A stretch of DNA of 42,932 nt from a virus. Shown in pieces: positions 38,402-42,932 of this stretch. The stretch's first letter is position 1. Each line of letters starts with the position of its first letter. The translations under genes and the position numbers were made by a program. Where the stretch lies: positions 1 through 42,932 of the IMG/VR virus record IMGVR_UViG_3300017671_000007; one strand, given 5' to 3'. The notes under the pieces were generated by a model. That model did no database searches and was not told the DNA's origin. It worked only from the letters and a program-made list of their open reading frames with translations.

Positions 38402-39418
38402 ATGACCATCACACAACGGCCTCCCCTCGAACGGGGGGAGGACACCCTTCTCGCCATGCTGACCTACCGGCGGCCCGCCTTTGGCCCGACAGAGGGGGCG
38501 TTCATTGAACGGTTCCTCTGGCCCCTACCGGGTATCCAGCAGGACACCTTCGGGAACCTCTGGCTGACCATCTCGAACGACGACGGGTCGGCTTGTCCGA
38601 TCCTCTGGTCATCGCACACCGACAGCGTCCACCGTCTGGAGGGCCGCCAAGAGCTGGAGGTCTGCCCCAAGACACGACAGGTGACCGTCGCGGACCCCGG
38701 CAAGGCGTCCAAGGGTCACTCCAACTGCCTCGGCGCGGACTGCGCCGCTGGCGTCTGGATCATGCGCGAGATGATCCTCGCAGGGGTTCCGGGGACCTAC
38801 GTCTTCCACCGGGATGAAGAGAGAGGTGGCGGGGGTTCCAACTGGGTCCTGTCCAACCACCCGGACTGGCTGACGCCCTTCAAGTTCGCCATCGCGTTCG
38901 ACCGCAAGGGCTACGGCGATGTCATCACGCATCAAGGCGGACGCACCGCGTCTGACGCCTTCGCCCGCTCCGTCGCGTCGATCCTTGGCGGGGCGTATCG
39001 GCCGGACCCGACGGGCTTGTTCACAGACACCGCCATCTACTCCGGTGTCATCCCCGAGTGTTCCAACCTGTCGGTCGGATACTTCGGTCAGCATGGCCCT
39101 GCCGAGATGCAGGACGTGCCCTTCCTGCTCGCCCTTCGGGACACCGTGGTCACTGCCGACTGGTCCCGACTGGTTTGCGAGCGAGACCCTTCCGCCCCGG
39201 ACCCTGAGGACGACCCGTGGCGCGGACTCGATCTGCTCCGGGATAGCCGCTGGGATGACGACATCACCGATCTGGGCTGGACGCCCCCACATGGGGTCGC
39301 CGGTTCCATCCACCGCTTCGTGGCGGACAACCCCGACGTGGTTGCCGACTTTCTGGAGACCAACGGAATCACCCGCGACGATCTGGAGGCCCACGCGGGG
39401 GGATGCACCTTCCAATGA
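38402..39418 (+). CDS. M20/M28-type zinc metallopeptidase-like protein
   Basis: 338 residues. A complete two-metal peptidase ligand set is visible in the right order: H72 and D74 in SSHTDSVH, bridging D113 in LGADCAAGVW, catalytic/ligand E139-E140 in HRDEERGGGG, D167 in AFDRKGYGDV, and H231 in GYFGQHGPAEMQD. Family members remove N-terminal residues or hydrolyse small amide substrates. No signal peptide, so it acts in the cytoplasm. It starts three bases after the Cys-rich gene's stop, suggesting joint expression early in infection. Substrate unknown; peptidase versus deacylase cannot be decided by eye. Confidence 0.75.
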   Translation: MTITQRPPLERGEDTLLAMLTYRRPAFGPTEGAFIERFLWPLPGIQQDTFGNLWLTISNDDGSACPILWSSHTDSVHRLEGRQELEVCPKTRQVTVADPGKASKGHSNCLGADCAAGVWIMREMILAGVPGTYVFHRDEERGGGGSNWVLSNHPDWLTPFKFAIAFDRKGYGDVITHQGGRTASDAFARSVASILGGAYRPDPTGLFTDTAIYSGVIPECSNLSVGYFGQHGPAEMQDVPFLLALRDTVVTADWSRLVCERDPSAPDPEDDPWRGLDLLRDSRWDDDITDLGWTPPHGVAGSIHRFVADNPDVVADFLETNGITRDDLEAHAGGCTFQ

Positions 39419-39476
39419 CGGACACCGCCTCACGTTAAACATACTCCCAACCCCTGACACCCCGAAAGGACACCCT

Positions 39477-39989
39477 ATGGAAACCCTCTATCGCCTGAAC
39501 GACGGCCAAAAGAGCCTCGTCAACACCACCCCCGGCTTCCGGCTGATCGAGCCTGTCGTCGCCTGCACCGAGAGGTTGGCGATGACCGCCCTCTGTCTGA
39601 TGGACGCTTATGTCGAGTTCGAGACCTCCGCGCTACTGGCCCGTGCGAAGCGCGGCGGGGGCTTCGTGGAGGAGCCTCCGGTTCACGTCAGGGACCCCGA
39701 CGCGAACACCGGCGAGACCTTGATGGCCTACCGTTCGCAAGACGGGTCGTTCTCCATGCGTCAGGACATCCTCACTATGACACCACTGGTAGACCGGGCT
39801 TGGGAAGCCTGCGAGTCCGAAGCCGGCGACGGTCTGATCACCTTCGACTTCGAGTTCTGTGCTGCCGCCGTGCGCCTCTACTTCGTGGACGGCTGGCGGG
39901 ATGACGAGTTCGTCATCGCCCTTGCGAACTGGCTGACCGTCGAGGCTGCCGCCCGGAACGCCGCGATCCGTCATAAGGGAGCCGCCTGA
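39477..39989 (+). CDS. hypothetical early protein
   Basis: 170 residues from ATG 39477 with GAAAGGA upstream; longer in-frame extensions lie inside the peptidase gene and are rejected. Segments: ETLYRLNDGQKSLVNTTPGF, LAMTALCLMDAYVEFETSAL, and ITFDFEFCAAAVRLYFVDGW. No known motif or membrane span. The one-base overlap of its stop with the next ATG (TGATG) indicates coupling. Unknown function. Confidence 0.65.
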   Translation: METLYRLNDGQKSLVNTTPGFRLIEPVVACTERLAMTALCLMDAYVEFETSALLARAKRGGGFVEEPPVHVRDPDANTGETLMAYRSQDGSFSMRQDILTMTPLVDRAWEACESEAGDGLITFDFEFCAAAVRLYFVDGWRDDEFVIALANWLTVEAAARNAAIRHKGAA

Positions 39990-40309
39990 TGTCAGGACGT
40001 GAACCTACCAATGCCGAACGAGCCGACTGGGCGCGGGAAGCGGTCAACACCTTCGCTATCGACACCTACTGCGGACGGACGTTCGACCGCCTAGTGGTCG
40101 AGCAACCCGACGCGGGAGGTGACGCCTACACCGCGATCCAAGACCTCATGACCAACCTGATGCACCTCGCGCGTCGGCAGGGCTGGGACCCCGAGAAGAT
40201 CACCGCCGCCGCCGCGCTCATCTTTAACGACGAGGAGGCCGAGGAGGCCGAGGAGGCCGACGCCTTCGCCGCGAACGGCGCCCTGTACGTCGTCGAGCGG
40301 GAGGGTTGA
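39989..40309 (+). CDS. acidic early hypothetical protein
   Basis: 106 residues, ATG overlapping the previous stop. REPTNAERADWAREAVNTFA, then QDLMTNLMHLARRQGWDPEK, an LCD-LMH helical pattern seen in small uncharacterised phage and proteobacterial proteins. A DNA-level repeat (GAGGAGGCC three times near 40231-40257) encodes an EEAEEAEEA acidic run. Net charge is strongly negative. DNA mimicry is conceivable but not supported beyond charge. Confidence 0.62.
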   Translation: MSGREPTNAERADWAREAVNTFAIDTYCGRTFDRLVVEQPDAGGDAYTAIQDLMTNLMHLARRQGWDPEKITAAAALIFNDEEAEEAEEADAFAANGALYVVEREG

Positions 40310-40312
40310 GGG

Positions 40313-40696
40313 ATGGCGCGCCGTATCCCCTACACTGGACCCGTTCCCTACATGGCCGGGTCGCGCATTGAGGCAAAGGGCTATCGCCCGACCCCTGCTA
40401 GCCGTTTCGCCGTGGTTCGCGTGTCGAAAGATGCCCCGTGGCTGCTGATCCATTGCCGGACCGGCATGGCCGTTGCCTCGCTCCTCCCGTGCACGCTTAA
40501 GCCGCTAGGGCTCGCCGAAAAGCTGGCCGTTGCCGGCGCCTGGGAAACCCTCACACACTGCGACTGGACCGCTTTCGACTCTCTTCCCGAACTCGGCCCG
40601 TCGTTCAACGGTAAGGCGTCGCTCGACCCGTCCGCGCCCGGCGTCGCTAACACCGTCGCCGAGATGCGCCAGCTGGCCGCGCAAACCCTTGCCTGA
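40313..40696 (+). CDS. hypothetical early protein
   Basis: 127 residues, ATG three bases after the previous stop with GAGGG upstream. Starts ARRIPYTGPVPYMAGSRIEA; then RFAVVRVSKDAPWLLIHCRT and LAEKLAVAGAWETLTHCDWT. Mixed alpha/beta, no recognised motif. It ends upstream of the operator-like tandem repeat at 40713. Confidence 0.62.
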   Translation: MARRIPYTGPVPYMAGSRIEAKGYRPTPASRFAVVRVSKDAPWLLIHCRTGMAVASLLPCTLKPLGLAEKLAVAGAWETLTHCDWTAFDSLPELGPSFNGKASLDPSAPGVANTVAEMRQLAAQTLA

Positions 40697-40709
40697 CATC
40701 GCGCCAGAC

Positions 40710-40738
40710 TTGCGCAACGTTACGCAACGTTCCGGAAT
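40710..40738 (+). promoter_or_regulatory. tandem 9-bp operator-like repeat, possible promoter
   Basis: CGCAACGTT occurs at 40713-40721 and 40723-40731, ten bases apart (one helical turn); each contains the palindrome AACGTT, and TTGCGCAA overlaps the first. TTGCGC (40710) with a 17-base spacer to CGGAAT (40733) is a weak promoter fit that would place the repeats in the spacer. Candidate binding site for the phage regulator. Confidence 0.45.
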
Positions 40739-40765
40739 AGTCCGGGGCATTTTCGAAAGGATCGA

Positions 40766-40897
40766 ATGATGACTGACCTAGACCTTGCCGCCGATATTAT
40801 CGACGTGTGCGACATCATCACCCGCGTTGAAGACTTGATGCCGGAAACGGACGATGACGGGACGCCCGGCGATCTTGTTGAGGAGGACCCCGCGTGA
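40766..40897 (+). CDS. small acidic early protein
   Basis: 43 residues from ATG 40766 (a second ATG follows immediately), with GAAAGG upstream. MTDLDLAADIIDVCDIITRV then DLMPETDDDGTPGDL; very acidic. The stop TGA 40895-40897 overlaps the next GTG. Supported by RBS and coupling; function unknown. Confidence 0.55.
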   Translation: MMTDLDLAADIIDVCDIITRVEDLMPETDDDGTPGDLVEEDPA

Positions 40898-41022
40898 GCG
40901 AGGCCGATCTGGATTTCCTACAACGCCTTCTGGACGCGGTCCGCGAGACCTCTGGCCCCGCAACTGCGGATCGTATCCGCACCATCCAACACGACCTCAC
41001 GGTCTACGTCGAAGTGAGATAA
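40894..41022 (+). CDS. small early protein, GTG start
   Basis: 42 residues from GTG 40894 (overlap with previous stop) to TAA 41020-41022. SEADLDFLQRLLDAVRETSG then ADRIRTIQHDLTVYVEVR, a helix-strand layout. No family recognised. Five bases separate it from the next ATG. Confidence 0.52.
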   Translation: MSEADLDFLQRLLDAVRETSGPATADRIRTIQHDLTVYVEVR

Positions 41023-41027
41023 GCCTG

Positions 41028-41168
41028 ATGTTTGAGGTCTACGCTGACAACAGACCCACCGGGTTGACGTATGTCGGCCGCCGTGCCCGCCGCCTTGCGG
41101 CCCAGGCCGCGCGTGACCTGTCCCTGACAGGTGGTCGCGTTCACTACCACGTGCGCCGCGTCTACTGA
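41028..41168 (+). CDS. small basic early protein
   Basis: 46 residues from ATG 41028. FEVYADNRPTGLTYVGRRAR then RLAAQAARDLSLTGGRVHYH, ending VRRVY; strongly basic with a helix between strands. Last of the early run before the lysogeny module. Function unknown. Confidence 0.52.
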   Translation: MFEVYADNRPTGLTYVGRRARRLAAQAARDLSLTGGRVHYHVRRVY

Positions 41169-41176
41169 TGGAACCG

Positions 41177-41203
41177 TTTACAGCCGCGTGTCTAGGGTAT
41201 ATC
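41177..41203 (+). promoter_or_regulatory. candidate host promoter for the regulator-integrase unit
   Basis: TTTACA (41177-41182), 15-base spacer, TATATC (41198-41203), in a locally AT-richer gap between the early genes and the winged-helix gene. Spacer is short, so confidence is limited. CTAGGGT occurs at 41192 and again near 41271, flanking the leader. Confidence 0.35.
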
Positions 41204-41328
41204 TGCAACGAGAGCCGACACCCCACTAAAGGGGGTTTCCATAGCTCTGAAAGTTCCGTAATAAAGTGAGACTAGGGTGACGACGCATCTTGAACATCGA
41301 CAATCCGAGGTTACCGAGGAGGGGGACC

Positions 41329-41751
41329 ATGAGATACCCAAAGAAATCTTACTCGCCATTCGACGGGCGAGGATCGAGCGCCTCGTCCATCCTGCCCGCG
41401 AGGTCGGCTGCCGACTTGAAAACAGTGGTTGCGGCCTTAAGCGTCCTAGCGACGGCGGGCCACGACCGGATGACGGTTCAGCAAGCGTTGTTCTTCTTAG
41501 CGGCCGCCTACCACGGCGTGATGGGGCAGAGCGCGACCGTCACCCGGATAAGGGAAATCTACCAGCCGCTGGGTCGGTCGGTCGAAAAGTCCAGTCTCCA
41601 GTTCTTGGCGCCGGGGCGCGTGGCTCCGGACGCGCTGGGGTGGCTTGAACAGCACCATGACCCCGACGACAGGCGCGTCCGCTACCTACACCTGACCGAA
41701 GACGGCGAGGACGTGGTCGCAGCCCTAGTGGAGGCGATGCGCTCGGCCTAA
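41329..41751 (+). CDS. winged-helix (MarR-like) transcriptional regulator, candidate lysogeny regulator
   Basis: 140 residues from ATG 41329, chosen for its strong AGGAGGGGG; a TTG 13 codons upstream lacks an RBS. DNA-binding pattern: VVAALSVLATAGHDRMTVQQ, ALFFLAAAYHGVMGQSATVT then RIREIYQPLGRSVEKSSLQF, and the wing WLEQHHDPDDRRVRYLHLTE followed by DGEDVVAALVEAM. The 'D-P-x-DRRV-x-x-LxLT-x-G' wing is the MarR hallmark. Directly upstream of int and after the early genes, so it is the best candidate for repressor or integrase control; there is no cI-type HTH elsewhere. Confidence 0.75.
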   Translation: MRYPKKSYSPFDGRGSSASSILPARSAADLKTVVAALSVLATAGHDRMTVQQALFFLAAAYHGVMGQSATVTRIREIYQPLGRSVEKSSLQFLAPGRVAPDALGWLEQHHDPDDRRVRYLHLTEDGEDVVAALVEAMRSA

Positions 41752-41801
41752 CCCGCCGGACGCACCTAACCCCCTACCCTACAACGACGAAAGGACGCCC
41801 C

Positions 41802-42932
41802 ATGCGTCTCTACCAGAAGCCCTCGGGCGTCTGGGCGGTGGACTATGTCTCGCCGTCCGGTGAACGCTGTCGGGTCTCTACCGGGACCAAGGACAAGACC
41901 GAGGCCCGCCGCAAGGTCGCCTCCATCATGGCCGGGGAACGCCCCGCCGCCGAGGCTAGGGCCTACTCGCCCCCTCCGTCCGCCTCGGCACCCCTCGGGG
42001 TCACCGTCTGCGCCCTACTCCGCCGCGTCGAGAACGCCCGCGAGGGCTGGGCCTTGTCGAAGTCCCAGGCGACGATCCGGTCCAACCTCAAGATCATGCG
42101 TGAGCTGGAGATTGACCTGCCGGACGGTCGCCGTGCCCCCTTCCGGGACATTCTGGTCACCGGCGTGACCAAGGGGGTCCTGCGGGGTCTCGTCCACGAG
42201 CTGGAGGCGCGCGGTTACGCGCCCGCCACGGTCAAGCGCAAGCTGGACATGGTCTCTAAGGCCCTGTCGCTGGCCGCCGAGTGGGACATCATCCCCGGCC
42301 GCCCGACCATGCCCAAGCTGGGCGGGGCGAAGAACACCCGGACGCGCGTCGTCTCGGAACGGGAGGAGGCCGCGATCTTCGACGCCATCGCCGCCCGTCA
42401 CGCGGCCAACCCGAGCGCTGACTGGGTCCGCTTCGGTCACCTCGTTGCGTTCCTGCTCGACACCGGGTGTCGCAAGGGCGAGGCCGAGAACCTACGCCGC
42501 GAGTGGATCACCGAGGTGAACGACCGACACCGCCTGACCGTCCCCGGCTGGGCTACCAAGAACGGCAAGCCCCGGACCATCCCGCTCACACCACGGGTCG
42601 TGGGCGCCCTACCCTACCTGGCCGCCAATGGCGTCGAGGCCGCCTCGCCGGCCCCGCGCGGTCTGCTCCTGTTCCCCTACCGGGGCGGGTTCATCTGGTA
42701 TCGGTGGCAAGGGATCGTCGCTGACCTCAAGGAGAAGGGCTTCGACCTGTCGGACGTGGTCATCCACTCCTTCCGACACACCACCCTGACGCGCCTGTCC
42801 GAGCGCGGCCTGCCTATCGAGAAGCTGGCCGACTGGGCGGGTCACGGGGACATCAAGGTGACCTGGGGAACCTATCGACACGCCGAGGCATCAAGCCTAG
42901 ATGTCGGCGCGGACCTGCTCACCTCTGGGTGA
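41802..42932 (+). CDS. int: tyrosine recombinase / phage integrase
   Basis: 376 residues, ATG after GAAAGGA. Integrates and excises the phage by site-specific recombination. The catalytic set is complete: R224 (DTGCRKGEAENL), K253 (ATKNGKPRTIPL), H322 and R325 (IHSFRHTTLTRL), H348 (WAGHGDIKV) and nucleophile Y358 (WGTYRHAEA). The N-terminus has the arm-binding-type strand region (MRLYQKPSGVWAVDYVSPSG) and the core-binding helices (LVHELEARGYAPATVKRKLD). The window ends at its TGA. No tRNA-like attP was found beside it; a site could lie at the map junction. Its place upstream of RNA polymerase matches known temperate T7-like phages. Confidence 0.94.
   Translation: MRLYQKPSGVWAVDYVSPSGERCRVSTGTKDKTEARRKVASIMAGERPAAEARAYSPPPSASAPLGVTVCALLRRVENAREGWALSKSQATIRSNLKIMRELEIDLPDGRRAPFRDILVTGVTKGVLRGLVHELEARGYAPATVKRKLDMVSKALSLAAEWDIIPGRPTMPKLGGAKNTRTRVVSEREEAAIFDAIAARHAANPSADWVRFGHLVAFLLDTGCRKGEAENLRREWITEVNDRHRLTVPGWATKNGKPRTIPLTPRVVGALPYLAANGVEAASPAPRGLLLFPYRGGFIWYRWQGIVADLKEKGFDLSDVVIHSFRHTTLTRLSERGLPIEKLADWAGHGDIKVTWGTYRHAEASSLDVGADLLTSG

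Noticed and set aside
41168-41269. 33-codon frame MEPFTAACLGYICNES... starting in the preceding stop (TGATG)
   Set aside because: Coupled start is attractive, but the frame lies over the candidate promoter and leader, is AT-richer and has no distinctive protein character.
1-42932. Reverse-strand genes
   Set aside because: Long complement-strand ORFs all mirror GC-rich coding frames, have no RBS or family motifs, and overlap confidently identified + strand genes throughout.
1-42932. tRNA genes, CRISPR arrays and insertion sequences
   Set aside because: No cloverleaf with T-loop consensus, no regularly spaced repeat-spacer pattern, and no transposase or IS-end structure was seen in gaps or genes.

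Overview
The window looks like the whole genome of a temperate T7-like podovirus (Autographiviridae-type, Caudoviricetes), 42.9 kb and strongly GC-rich. Every supported gene is on the + strand. The diagnostic set is a single-subunit RNA polymerase, a T7-type primase-helicase, DNA polymerase, ssDNA-binding protein, lysozyme-type amidase and 5'-3' exonuclease, followed by portal, scaffold, capsid, tail tubes A and B, internal virion proteins A-D, tail fibre and terminase in T7 gene order. A tyrosine integrase and a winged-helix (MarR-like) regulator indicate lysogeny. Base composition and small-protein families fit a high-GC, probably alphaproteobacterial host, but the host is inferred only.

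The file starts at a start codon and ends at the integrase stop. The canonical T7 ends (between terminase and the early genes) lie internally at about 34.9-36.2 kb. The record is therefore most simply a circularised map cut just after int. Read from there: (a) 34.87-36.21 kb, a gene-free, repeat-rich region that should hold the terminal repeats, packaging site and host-type early promoters; (b) 36.2-41.2 kb, early genes, mostly small unknowns plus a 440-aa Cys-rich protein and an M20/M28-type metallopeptidase-like protein; (c) 41.2-42.9 kb, regulator and integrase; (d) 0-2.7 kb, a small gene and RNA polymerase; (e) 2.75-14.3 kb, the DNA metabolism block (SSB, RusA-type resolvase, amidase, primase-helicase, dNTP diphosphohydrolase-like protein, DNA polymerase, HNH/EndoVII-like nuclease, exonuclease), with a holin-like and two spanin-like genes inserted between polymerase and exonuclease; (f) 14.3-34.9 kb, morphogenesis, tail fibre, second holin-like gene and terminase.

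Two near-identical 19-nt elements, at 2756 and 14328, carry ACTCAC at the same distance from GG as the T7 promoter. They sit exactly at the heads of blocks (e) and (f), and are the best candidates for promoters of the phage's own polymerase. Strong hairpins, several with T-runs, mark further boundaries at 9.7, 14.4, 18.8, 28.4, 31.3 and 33.0 kb.

Oddities worth attention: tail tube B is divided into two same-frame ORFs by TAG-GAG-TAG; TTG starts are very frequent and a few CTG starts are likely; a CCCCACCACA-type motif follows many stop codons; SSB and capsid share a non-Shine-Dalgarno leader; the terminase RBS is buried in a hairpin; a tandem 9-bp operator-like repeat lies in the early region; and a repeat field occupies the presumptive genome end.
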